From contig NZ_CP036455.1 of NCBI RefSeq assembly GCF_004323735.1, positions 1,607,101 through 1,671,100 on the forward strand: a DNA stretch of 64,000 nucleotides. Reading direction: 5' to 3'. The notes under the pieces are model-generated. The model did no database searches and was not told the origin of the DNA. It was given only the letters and a program-made list of their open reading frames with translations. Below are positions 33,802-41,919 of this stretch, one piece after another. The stretch comes from Streptomonospora litoralis. GTDB lineage: Bacteria; Actinomycetota; Actinomycetes; Streptosporangiales; Streptosporangiaceae. The position numbers and the translations under genes are program-made. Each line of letters begins with the position of its first letter. Position 1 is the first letter of the stretch.

Positions 33802-35259
33802 GTGGCAGAACAGGCCGAGCGGATCCTCGAGTACGCGCCCGCCCCGGAGTCGCGCTCCGCGGTGCGGCTGCGCCCTTCCTACGAACTGTTCATCGACGGC
33901 GGGTTCGTGCCCGCCAAGTCCGGCGAGCACATGGCTACGGCCAACCCCGCCGACGAGGAGCACCTGGCCCACGTCTCGGTCGCCGGCGAGACCGACGTGG
34001 ACCGCGCGATCGCAGCGGCCCGGCGCGCGTTCGAAGGCGCATGGGGGGCGATGCCGGGCGCCGAACGGGGCAAGTACCTGTTCCGGATCGCCCGCATTCT
34101 CCAGGAGCGCTCCCGCGAACTCGCCGTGCTGGAGACCCTGGACAACGGCAAGCCCGTCAAAGAGACCCGCGACGTCGACCTTCCGCTGGCCGCCGCGCAC
34201 TTCTTCTACCACGCGGGCTGGGCCGACAAGCTCGACCACGCGGGACTGGGTCCCGCGCCGCGCCCGGTCGGCGTGGCCGCCCAAGTCATCCCGTGGAACT
34301 TCCCGCTGCTGATGCTGGCGTGGAAGATCGCGCCCGCGCTGGCCGCCGGCAACACCGTGGTGCTCAAGCCCGCCGAGACCACCCCGCTGACGGCGCTGGT
34401 CTTCGCCGAGATCTGCCAGGAGGCCGATCTCCCGCCCGGCGTCGTCAACATCGTCACCGGCGCCGGCGAGACCGGGCGGACCCTGGTAGGCCACCCCGGC
34501 GCCGACAAGGTCGCCTTCACCGGATCCACCGCCGTCGGCCGCGAGATCGCGCGCTCGGTGGCGGGCACCGGCAAGCGCCTCACCCTGGAGTTGGGCGGCA
34601 AGGGCGCCAACATCGTCTACGACGACGCGGCACTGGACCAGGCCGTCGAAGGCATCGTCTCCGGAATCTTCTTCAACCAGGGCCACGTGTGCTGCGCCGG
34701 ATCCCGGCTGCTGGTGCAGGAGTCGGTCGCCGAGGAGGTGCTGGCCCGGCTGCGCGCCCGCATCGAGCGGCTGCGGTTGGGCGACCCGCTGGACAAGAAC
34801 ACCGACATCGGCGCCATCAACTCCGCCGAGCAGCTGGAGCGCATCCGCGAGCTGTACCGAGCGGGGGCCGAGGAGGGCGCCCAGAGCTGGTCGCCGCAGT
34901 GCCCGCTGCCCGAGCGCGGCTACTGGTTCGCCCCCACCGTGTTCACCGGTGTCACCCAGGCCCACCGCATCGCCCGCGAGGAGATCTTCGGCCCCGTCCT
35001 CTCGGTGCTGACGTTCCGCACCCCCGACGAAGCGGTGGCCAAGGCCAACAACACCCCCTACGGGCTTTCGGCGGGGGTGTGGACCGAGAAGGGTTCGCGC
35101 ATGCTGTGGACCGCCGAGCAGCTGCGCGCGGGCGTCGTCTGGTCCAACACGTTCAACAAGCTCGACCCGGCCAGCCCCTTCGGCGGGTACAAGGAGTCCG
35201 GCTACGGCCGGGAGGGCGGCCGCCACGGACTGGAGGCATACCTTGTCCACGCCGCCTGA
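33802..35259 (+). CDS. Aldehyde dehydrogenase (catalytically complete)
   Basis: The 485-residue NAD(P)-dependent enzyme has PWNFPLLMLAWKIAPALAAG, the cofactor segment FTGSTAVGREIA, Glu263 in LELGGKGANIVYDD and catalytic Cys297 in FFNQGHVCCAGSR, then EEIFGPVLSVLTF and the C-terminal PFGGYKESGYGREGG. It starts at GTG 33802, 11 bp after deoC, so they are co-transcribed. The most economical role is oxidation of acetaldehyde released by DeoC to acetate. Its last 17 bases overlap the next gene, which encodes a related but truncated protein. Confidence 0.92.
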   Translation: MAEQAERILEYAPAPESRSAVRLRPSYELFIDGGFVPAKSGEHMATANPADEEHLAHVSVAGETDVDRAIAAARRAFEGAWGAMPGAERGKYLFRIARILQERSRELAVLETLDNGKPVKETRDVDLPLAAAHFFYHAGWADKLDHAGLGPAPRPVGVAAQVIPWNFPLLMLAWKIAPALAAGNTVVLKPAETTPLTALVFAEICQEADLPPGVVNIVTGAGETGRTLVGHPGADKVAFTGSTAVGREIARSVAGTGKRLTLELGGKGANIVYDDAALDQAVEGIVSGIFFNQGHVCCAGSRLLVQESVAEEVLARLRARIERLRLGDPLDKNTDIGAINSAEQLERIRELYRAGAEEGAQSWSPQCPLPERGYWFAPTVFTGVTQAHRIAREEIFGPVLSVLTFRTPDEAVAKANNTPYGLSAGVWTEKGSRMLWTAEQLRAGVVWSNTFNKLDPASPFGGYKESGYGREGGRHGLEAYLVHAA

Positions 35260-36349
35260 ACACCCCGAACCCGCCTCCGCCCCGGGCGCACAGACCGACG
35301 GGCCCGGCGCCGCCGACGGGCGGCCCGAGTCCGCCGGCCGCGAGCCCGGCGGTGCGTCGGCCCGCCCCGAAGTACACGCCGAGCCGGCCGAGCTCGCCGA
35401 ACCGGTCGAGGGCGCCGAGGCCACCCGGCCGACAGCACCCGCCGGCGCCGCCCGGGCGGGCGCCGACGTCCCCCTCGGCGCACCCGCCGCCGGGCGCATC
35501 CCGGTGCGCAAGACCTACAAGCTCTACGTGGGCGGAGCCTTTCCCCGCTCCGAGTCAGGCAGGTGCTACCCCGTGACCGCATCCGACGGCGGCCACCTCG
35601 CCAACGCCGCGCTCGCCTCGCGAAAGGACGCCCGCGACGCCGTGGTGGCCGCGCGCAAGGCGTTCTCCGGCTGGTCCGGCCGCACCGCCTACAACCGCGG
35701 CCAGATTCTTTACCGCATCGCCGAGGTGATGGAGGGCCGCCGCGCCCAGTTCGCCGCCGAGATCGCCGAGGCCGACGGCATCGGCGCCGAGAAGGCCGAC
35801 GAGCTGGTCTCCGCGGCGATCGACCGGTGGGTCTACTACGCCGGGTGGCCCGACAAGATCGCCCAGGTCCTCGGCGCTGCCAACCCGGTCTCGGGCCCCT
35901 ACTTCAACCTGTCCAAGCCCGAGCCCGCCGGCGTTGTGGCCGTCCTCGCTCCGCCCATGGGTCCGCTGCTGGGGCTGGTGTCGGTCGTCGCCCCGGTGAT
36001 CGCCACGGGCAACACCGCCGTCGTGCTCGCCAGTGAGCGCGCGCCCCTGCCCGCCGTCACCCTCGCCGAGGCGCTGGCCGTCTCCGACCTCCCCGGCGGC
36101 GTCGTCAACATCCTCACCGGCAAGGCGGCCGACCTGGCACCGCACCTGGCATCCCACGCCGACGTCGACGGACTCGACCTCACCGGCGCCGGCCCCGATT
36201 CCGCCGCAGAGCTGGAACGCAGCGCCGCCGACACCCTCAAGCGGGTTCTGCGCCCCGCCGGCCGCGAGGACTGGCTCGCCACCCCGGGCACCGCGCGGAT
36301 GACCCCCTTTCTGGAGACGAAGACGGTCTGGCACCCCGTCGGGACCTGA
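35243..36349 (+). CDS. Aldehyde dehydrogenase-like protein lacking the catalytic domain
   Basis: The 368-residue product starts at TTG 35243, six bases after GGAGG and inside the end of the previous gene. Residues 1-85 are a Pro/Ala/Glu-rich disordered leader. Residues 86-340 align with the NAD-binding half of aldehyde dehydrogenases (RKTYKLYVGGAFPRSESGRC, AAIDRWVYYAGWPDKIAQVL, VVNILTGKAADLAP). The ELGGK glutamate is replaced and the protein ends soon after, so the catalytic cysteine region and oligomerisation end are missing. The only Cys (SGRCYP) is not at the catalytic position. A scaffold, inhibitor or NAD-binding partner of the preceding enzyme is likely (inference). No C-terminal remnant follows, arguing against a recent frameshift. 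Confidence 0.85.
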   Translation: MSTPPEHPEPASAPGAQTDGPGAADGRPESAGREPGGASARPEVHAEPAELAEPVEGAEATRPTAPAGAARAGADVPLGAPAAGRIPVRKTYKLYVGGAFPRSESGRCYPVTASDGGHLANAALASRKDARDAVVAARKAFSGWSGRTAYNRGQILYRIAEVMEGRRAQFAAEIAEADGIGAEKADELVSAAIDRWVYYAGWPDKIAQVLGAANPVSGPYFNLSKPEPAGVVAVLAPPMGPLLGLVSVVAPVIATGNTAVVLASERAPLPAVTLAEALAVSDLPGGVVNILTGKAADLAPHLASHADVDGLDLTGAGPDSAAELERSAADTLKRVLRPAGREDWLATPGTARMTPFLETKTVWHPVGT

Positions 36350-36426
36350 GACCTCGGGCCCCGGACCAACGCGTCGAGACGACAGCGCGCCCCGGCGCCG
36401 ACCCGGAGCAGAGGGAGGTGATCGGC

Positions 36427-36969
36427 TTGGCCGAAGACACGGGTGCCGCGGCACTGCGCTCCGCGGTCGACCTGGTGCGCCTCGACCGGCCCGGCCCGCA
36501 GGTCGAGCGCCTGCGCACGGCCGTCCTGCGGCTGCGTGTGGCGCCCGGCCAGCGCGGCCTCGTCACCGAGGCGGTCGAGACCCTGCCCCGCGCCGACGCC
36601 GACCCCGACCGCACTCCCTTCGCGGTACTGGTGGATGCGCAACCCGCCGGGTACGGCATCATCGACCGGGGCGGCGCCCTGGCCGAGCTGTCCGGCATCG
36701 CCGCAGACACAGCGCGTGCCGTCCTGCTGCGTGCCTTCTACCTCGCCCCGGAACACCAGGGGCGCGGTATCGGGCGCGCGGCATGCGCCGCCCTCGCCCC
36801 CCTCGTACGCAGCGTGCACCCGCACGCCGACGCGGCGTTCGTCATCGTCGGCGAGGCCAACCGGGCCGCCGTGCGCGCCTACCGCGCCGGCGGCTTCCTC
36901 CCCACGGGAACGCGCCTGACCAGCGCAACCGCCGGACAGCAGACGGTGCTGCGCAAGGAGGTGGCGTGA
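36427..36969 (+). CDS. GNAT family N-acetyltransferase
   Basis: The 180-residue protein has the acetyl-CoA-binding motif A, FYLAPEHQGRGIGRAACAAL, and the following ANRAAVRAYRAGGF segment typical of GNAT proteins. TTG 36427 was chosen because GGGAGG lies 7-8 bases upstream; a GTG at 36418 overlaps that site and is less likely. It sits 77 bp after the truncated dehydrogenase gene and 121 bp before the purine nucleoside phosphorylase gene, within the nucleoside operon. The acceptor (an amine on a small molecule or a protein lysine) is unknown; regulation of the pathway enzymes by acetylation is possible but unproven. Confidence 0.78.
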   Translation: MAEDTGAAALRSAVDLVRLDRPGPQVERLRTAVLRLRVAPGQRGLVTEAVETLPRADADPDRTPFAVLVDAQPAGYGIIDRGGALAELSGIAADTARAVLLRAFYLAPEHQGRGIGRAACAALAPLVRSVHPHADAAFVIVGEANRAAVRAYRAGGFLPTGTRLTSATAGQQTVLRKEVA

Positions 36970-37090
36970 GCGGGTGCAGCGGACGGTCTGCCGTATACCG
37001 GCGGTTCGCCGTTGCCAGGGCGGGGGAGCGCGCGCCAAGATCACTGCGCGGGCCCGACCGCGACAGCCATGACCCTGGAGGTAAGCCCCA

Positions 37091-37921
37091 GTGACCACCG
37101 ATCCGCACACCACCGCCACGAAGGCGGCCGAAGAGCTGCGCTCCCGTACCGGCGTCGACTCCTACGACGTCGCCCTGGTCATGGGATCGGGGTGGGCGCC
37201 CGCCGCCGACACACTCGGTGCCGGCGGGACCGAGCTGCCGACCAGCGAGCTGACGGGATTTCTGCCGCCGGCCGTCGAAGGGCACAGCGGCACCGTCCGC
37301 AGCGTGCGCAGCGGAGACCGCGACCTGCTCGTCTTCCTCGGCCGCACCCACCTCTACGAAGGGCACGGCGCCGATCCGGTCGCCCACGGCGTCCGCACGG
37401 CCGTCGCCGCGGGCGCCTCCACCGTGATCCTCACCAACGCGGCCGGATCGCTCGATCCCGACCTGGGCGTGGGATCGCCGGTCCTCATCGCCGACCACAT
37501 CAACCTCACCGGCCAGTCGCCACTGCGCGGCGCCACCTTCGTCGATCTCACCGACACCTACTCGGCGGTGCTGCGCGCGATCGCCAAGGAGGTCGACCCG
37601 TCGCTGCCCGAGGGCGTATACGCGGCCATGCCCGGTCCGCACTTCGAGACTCCCGCAGAGATCCGCATGCTGCGCGCCATGGGCGCCGACCTGGTGGGCA
37701 TGTCCACGGCTCTGGAGGCGATCGCCGCACGCGAGGCCGGCGCCTCGGTACTGGGCCTGTCCCTGGTGACCAACATCGCCGCGGGCCTGTCGGGCCAGCC
37801 CCTGGACCACGAAGAGGTCCTGGCCGCCGGTAGGGACTCCGCGACCGACGTCGGCGCGTTGCTGGCCTCCGTGGTCGAGCGCCTCGACGCGCCCTCCCAG
37901 GGGGCCGGCGCCGGCGCGTAG
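37091..37921 (+). CDS. Purine-nucleoside phosphorylase (trimeric, family II)
   Basis: The 276-residue enzyme phosphorolyses purine (deoxy)nucleosides to base and (deoxy)ribose-1-phosphate. Family landmarks are VALVMGSGWAPAAD for phosphate, FLGRTHLYEGHG, ILTNAAGSLDPDLGVGS, AMPGPHFETPAEIRMLRAMG and VGMSTALEAIAAREAGASVL. The GTG at 37091 is preceded by GGAGGT. It is followed by the phosphosugar mutase that would use its product. Confidence 0.92.
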   Translation: MTTDPHTTATKAAEELRSRTGVDSYDVALVMGSGWAPAADTLGAGGTELPTSELTGFLPPAVEGHSGTVRSVRSGDRDLLVFLGRTHLYEGHGADPVAHGVRTAVAAGASTVILTNAAGSLDPDLGVGSPVLIADHINLTGQSPLRGATFVDLTDTYSAVLRAIAKEVDPSLPEGVYAAMPGPHFETPAEIRMLRAMGADLVGMSTALEAIAAREAGASVLGLSLVTNIAAGLSGQPLDHEEVLAAGRDSATDVGALLASVVERLDAPSQGAGAGA

Positions 37922-38024
37922 CGACACGGGCACCGGCGCCGCGGAAGGGGCGCACGCGGCGGGGCCGGGTAGAGCAGACGACGGAACCGGGGGACCAGAC
38001 GAGACGAAAGGGACGGCGCGACCG

Positions 38025-39722
38025 ATGGCCGACTCCTATCGCACGCTCGCGCAGGCGTGGCTCGACCAGGACCCCGATCCGGTGACCCGCGAGGAGTTGG
38101 CCGCCCTGCTCGACTCCGGTGACGACGCCGCCTTGGCCGACCGGTTCGGCGCGCGCCTGGAGTTCGGTACCGCCGGGCTGCGGGGCAGGCTGGGCGCCGG
38201 TCCCAACCGGATGAACCGGGTGACGGTCATGCGCGCCGCCGCGGGCGTGGCCCACTGGACCGGCGCCGGCGGCACCGTGGTCATCGGCTACGACGCGCGC
38301 CACCGCTCCGCCGACTTCGCCCGCGACTCCGCCGCCGTGCTGGCCGGGGCCGGCTGCACCGCGCTGCTGCTGCCCCGTGCCCTGCCCACGCCGGTGCTGG
38401 CGTTCGCGGTACGCGACCTGGGCGCCGACGCCGGGATCATGGTCACCGCCAGCCACAACCCGCCCGAGGACAACGGCTACAAGGTCTTCACAGGCACCGC
38501 AACCGCCGGAACCGGTGACGACGCGGGCAGCCAGATCGTTCCGCCCGCCGACACCGACATCTCCGCCGCCATCGCGGCGGCCGGACCGGTCGACCGGCTG
38601 CCGCTGTCGCAGGACTGGCACCTGCTGGGCGAGGAGACCGTCGAGCGCTACCTCGCCGCCGTGTGCAGACTGCCGCTGGGCACCGACCGCGACATCACCA
38701 CCACCTACACCCCGCTGCACGGCGTCGGCGGCCGGATTCTGGCCGCCGCGTTCTCCTGGGCGGGATTCCCGCCGCCGCGCACGGTGACCGAGCAGAACCG
38801 GCCCGATCCCGATTTCCCCACGGTCCAATTCCCCAACCCCGAGGAGCCCGGCGCCATGGATCTGGCGCTGGCGACCGGGCGCGACGAGGGCACCGACATC
38901 ATCCTGGCCAACGACCCCGACGCCGACCGACTGGCGGTGGCCGTACCCGGCCACGGGCTGCTCACCGGCGACCAGGTGGGCGGACTGCTCGCCGAGTACG
39001 TGCTGGGCCGCACCAGCGGGGCCGACCGGATGGTGGCGACCACCATCGTCTCCGCCGGGCTGCTGCCCAAGATCGCCGCCGCGCACGGGGTGCGCTGCGC
39101 CGAGACGCTGACGGGCTTCAAGTGGCTGGCGCGCGCCGCCGGGCCCGGCGAGCGGTGCGTATTCGCCTACGAGGAGGCGCTGGGCTACTGCCTGGGCGGC
39201 GACGCGGGGCGGCCGGTGGCCGACAAGGACGGCATCGGAGCGGCGCTGGCGGTGTCGGCGCTCGCGGCCGAGGCCAAGCGCGAGGGACGTACCCTGCTCG
39301 ACCTGCTGGACGACCAGGCACGCCGCTACGGCCTGCACGCCACGCGCCAGGTGTCGGTGCGTGTGAGCGACCTCGCCGCCATCCCGGCGACCATGGAGCG
39401 GCTGCGCGCCGAGCCGCCGCGCGCATTCGGCGCCCTGCGGGTGGAGGCGGTCGAGGACTTCTCCGCGGGACACGCCGACCTGCCCGCGACCGACGCGCTG
39501 CGCTACCTCCTGGTCGGCCCTGAGAGCGCGGCGGAAGCGGACGGCCCCGCGGGCGGCCGCCTCACCCTGCGCCCGTCGGGGACCGAACCCAAGCTGAAGG
39601 CGTACCTGGAGGTCGTGCTGCCGGTGGAGGACGACGTCGCCGACGTCCGCGCCGCCGCGGAGGCCCAGCTGGCGGAACTGGCCCGCGAGGTGGAGGCGCT
39701 GTTTCCGCAGACGTCCGCGTAG
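38025..39722 (+). CDS. Phosphohexomutase-superfamily enzyme (PGM2/PmmB-like), possible phosphopentomutase
   Basis: The 565-residue protein has the alpha-D-phosphohexomutase architecture: EFGTAGLRGRLGAGPNRMNR, the phosphoserine loop TASHNPPEDNGYKVF, metal loop DPDADRLAVAV, sugar loop GYCLGGDAG/YEEALGYCLGG and the phosphate-binding RPSGTEPKLKAYLE. Length and motifs match the PGM2/PmmB branch, whose human member acts on ribose-1- and deoxyribose-1-phosphate. Its position directly after purine nucleoside phosphorylase, with deoC upstream and no DeoB in the region, supports a phosphopentomutase role feeding deoC, but phosphomannomutase or phosphoglucomutase activity cannot be excluded. Confidence 0.88.
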   Translation: MADSYRTLAQAWLDQDPDPVTREELAALLDSGDDAALADRFGARLEFGTAGLRGRLGAGPNRMNRVTVMRAAAGVAHWTGAGGTVVIGYDARHRSADFARDSAAVLAGAGCTALLLPRALPTPVLAFAVRDLGADAGIMVTASHNPPEDNGYKVFTGTATAGTGDDAGSQIVPPADTDISAAIAAAGPVDRLPLSQDWHLLGEETVERYLAAVCRLPLGTDRDITTTYTPLHGVGGRILAAAFSWAGFPPPRTVTEQNRPDPDFPTVQFPNPEEPGAMDLALATGRDEGTDIILANDPDADRLAVAVPGHGLLTGDQVGGLLAEYVLGRTSGADRMVATTIVSAGLLPKIAAAHGVRCAETLTGFKWLARAAGPGERCVFAYEEALGYCLGGDAGRPVADKDGIGAALAVSALAAEAKREGRTLLDLLDDQARRYGLHATRQVSVRVSDLAAIPATMERLRAEPPRAFGALRVEAVEDFSAGHADLPATDALRYLLVGPESAAEADGPAGGRLTLRPSGTEPKLKAYLEVVLPVEDDVADVRAAAEAQLAELAREVEALFPQTSA

Positions 39723-39736
39723 CGGCGAGTACGCGC

Positions 39737-39756
39737 CCCGCGCTTGAGAGCGCGGG
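39737..39756. terminator. Hairpin between the convergent nucleoside operons
   Basis: CCCGCGCT (39737-39744) and AGCGCGGG (39749-39756) enclose a TGAG loop 14 bases after the mutase stop codon. It lies in the 194-bp space where the two nucleoside operons converge. Confidence 0.55.
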
Positions 39757-39916
39757 CAGAACGAAGCGGACACGGTTGTCGGGGGTCGCGGACAGCGCGG
39801 TAGCGAGCTGGTGGCCGGACCTTCGAGGTCGCGGGCAACAACGGTCCGCTGGGCGGCCTTGCTGATCGGCCGGGTGCGGGTGGCCCGCGCGGAAACCGGA
39901 CCCGCTCGGTTGCCTC

Positions 39917-41188
39917 CTACCCGATCCGGTCGACGACGAGCGGTAGGCGCCGCTCCGGTCCGTCGAGGGAGAAAGAGTCGGCGAGCACCTCGGCCGCTCG
40001 GTCGAACCGTGCCGGGTCGTCGGTGTGCAGGGTGAACAGCGGACGCCCGGCGCGGACCGGCTCGCCCGGCTTGGCGTGCAGTTCGACACCGGCGCCCGGC
40101 GAGACCGCGTCCTCCTTGCGGGCGCGGCCCGCACCGAGGCGCCACGCCGCGAAGCCCACCGCGTAGGCGTCGAGGCGGGTGAGCGTCCCGGTCGCGGGGG
40201 AGAGGATGTCGCGCTGCTCTGCGGCCACCGGCAGCGCGGCGTCGGGGTCTCCGCCCTGTGCCGCGACCATCCGCCGCCAGGACTCCATCGCCGAGCCGTC
40301 GCGCAGCGCGTCGGCCGGGTCGGTACCGCCGCTGAGACCGGCTGCCCGCAGCATCTCCCGCGCCAGTTCGACCGTCAGCTCCACCACGTCGTCGGGGCCC
40401 CCGCCGGAGAGCACCTCGACGGCCTCGGCCACCTCCAGGGCGTTGCCGACACGGCGGCCCAGCGGGGTGTCCATCGCGGTGAGCAGCGCACGCGTGCGTA
40501 CCCCGTGGTCGGTGCCGATGGCCACCATGGTCTCGGCGAGCTCCCGGGCGGAGGCGGCGTCCTTCATGAACGCCCCCGAGCCGACCTTGACGTCCAGCAC
40601 CAGCGAGGAGGTGCCCTCGGCGAGCTTCTTGGACATGATCGACGCGGCGATCAGCGGAATCGACTCCACCGTGCCGGTCACGTCGCGCAGTGCGTAGAGC
40701 TTGCGGTCGGCGGGTGCCAGATCCGGCCCGGCGGCGCACACGGCGCAGCCCGCGGTGACGAGCTGCTCCAGCATCTGCTCCGGGGTGAGGTCGGCACGCC
40801 AGCCGGGGACGGACTCCAGCTTGTCCAGGGTTCCGCCGGTGTGCCCCAGGCCGCGCCCCGACAGCTGCGGCACCGCGGCACCGCAGGCGGCGACGGTCGG
40901 TGTCAGCGGCAGGGTGATCTTGTCGCCGACGCCGCCGGTGGAGTGCTTATCGGTGGTCGGCCGGGCCAGCCCGGTGAAGTCCAGCCGCTGCCCGGAGTCC
41001 AGCATGGCCCGCGTCCACTCGCTCACCTCGGCGCGCGTCATGCCCCGCCACACCACGGCCATGCTCAGCGCCGCCATCTGCTCCTCGGCGACTTCGCCGC
41101 GCGTGTAGGCGTCGACGACCCACCTGATCTGGTCCCGGGTGAGCTCGCCGCCGTCGCGTTTGGCGGTGATGACGTCGATGGCCTCCAT
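39917..41188 (-). CDS. deoA: Thymidine phosphorylase
   Basis: The 423-residue enzyme releases thymine or uracil and deoxyribose-1-phosphate. It has the family signature SGRGLGHTGGTLDKLESVPG and the phosphate-binding TTDKHSTGGVGDKITLPLT, plus the C-terminal PYNP domain (GVELHAKPGEPVRAG). The ATG at 41188 follows a perfect AGGAGG. It is the last gene of the uptake operon, 88 bp after the cytidine deaminase gene, so imported pyrimidine nucleosides are deaminated and then phosphorolysed. Confidence 0.95.
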   Translation of the reverse strand: MEAIDVITAKRDGGELTRDQIRWVVDAYTRGEVAEEQMAALSMAVVWRGMTRAEVSEWTRAMLDSGQRLDFTGLARPTTDKHSTGGVGDKITLPLTPTVAACGAAVPQLSGRGLGHTGGTLDKLESVPGWRADLTPEQMLEQLVTAGCAVCAAGPDLAPADRKLYALRDVTGTVESIPLIAASIMSKKLAEGTSSLVLDVKVGSGAFMKDAASARELAETMVAIGTDHGVRTRALLTAMDTPLGRRVGNALEVAEAVEVLSGGGPDDVVELTVELAREMLRAAGLSGGTDPADALRDGSAMESWRRMVAAQGGDPDAALPVAAEQRDILSPATGTLTRLDAYAVGFAAWRLGAGRARKEDAVSPGAGVELHAKPGEPVRAGRPLFTLHTDDPARFDRAAEVLADSFSLDGPERRLPLVVDRIG

Positions 41189-41276
41189 CTGATCCTCCTG
41201 TCGGCGGTGGTAGGCGAGCGTGCTCCGTCGTGCACAACCCGGCGCCGGCGGCGGCGCCGCCGGGCCGACTGCGGCA

Positions 41277-41747
41277 TCATGGAATAGGGGGTCCCCACCC
41301 GCGGCCCGGCTCGCCGCCGGCCTGCGGCTCACCCGGGTCCAGATCGCGCGGGCCGAACGCCTGCGGAAGCAGCGCATCCAGGGTGCGTATCCCCTCGGGG
41401 GTGTCCACCAGCAGCGCCGGCCCGCCGTGCTCGTAGAGGAGTTGGCGGCAGCGACCGCACGGCATCAGCGCGGAGCCGGCGCGGTCGACGCAGGCGAACG
41501 CGCGCAGGCGGCCGCCGCCGGTGGCGTGCAGGGCCGACACCAGGCCGCACTCGGCGCACAGAGCGAGGCCGTAGGACGCGTTCTCCACGTTGCAGCCCAC
41601 GACCGTGCGTCCGTCGTCGACCAGCGCGGCCGCCCCGACGGGGAAGCCGGAGTAAGGCGCGTACGCGCGCTCCATGGCGCGCGCGGCCTGTGCCCGCAGC
41701 GCCGCCCAGTCGACGCCGTCCCGCTCGGCGCCCGCATGCCCGGTCAC
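41277..41747 (-). CDS. cdd: Cytidine deaminase (tetrameric type)
   Basis: The 156-residue zinc enzyme converts (deoxy)cytidine to (deoxy)uridine. Zinc ligands and catalytic acid are in ALCAECGLVSAL (Cys-Ala-Glu) and LMPCGRCRQLLYEHGG (PCGxC), the three-cysteine arrangement of tetrameric CDAs; PYSGFPVGAAAL and VENASYGLALCAECG complete the site. GTG 41747 is the chosen start. A 20-residue Gly/Pro-rich C-terminal tail is additional. It is encoded between the transporter permease and deoA. Confidence 0.93.
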   Translation of the reverse strand: MTGHAGAERDGVDWAALRAQAARAMERAYAPYSGFPVGAAALVDDGRTVVGCNVENASYGLALCAECGLVSALHATGGGRLRAFACVDRAGSALMPCGRCRQLLYEHGGPALLVDTPEGIRTLDALLPQAFGPRDLDPGEPQAGGEPGRGWGPPIP

Positions 41748-41919
41748 GCCGCGCCCCCGTCCGAGCAGTGCCGGCAGCGCCGCGGAAACCGCCCGCGGAA
41801 CGGTTCCGGGAGACGGGCGCAGCTGCCTCCCGCGAGCCGTCTGCGCCGCTGCGGACCCCGCATCTCGCAGGAGACGGGCCGGGTGCCGCCGATGCGGCCG
41901 CCCGCCCGGCGCCGGGCGC

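Noticed and set aside
36350-36426. Frameshifted C-terminus of the second aldehyde dehydrogenase
   Set aside because: No translated remnant of the catalytic Cys or C-terminal motifs occurs in any frame after the stop; the GNAT gene follows directly.
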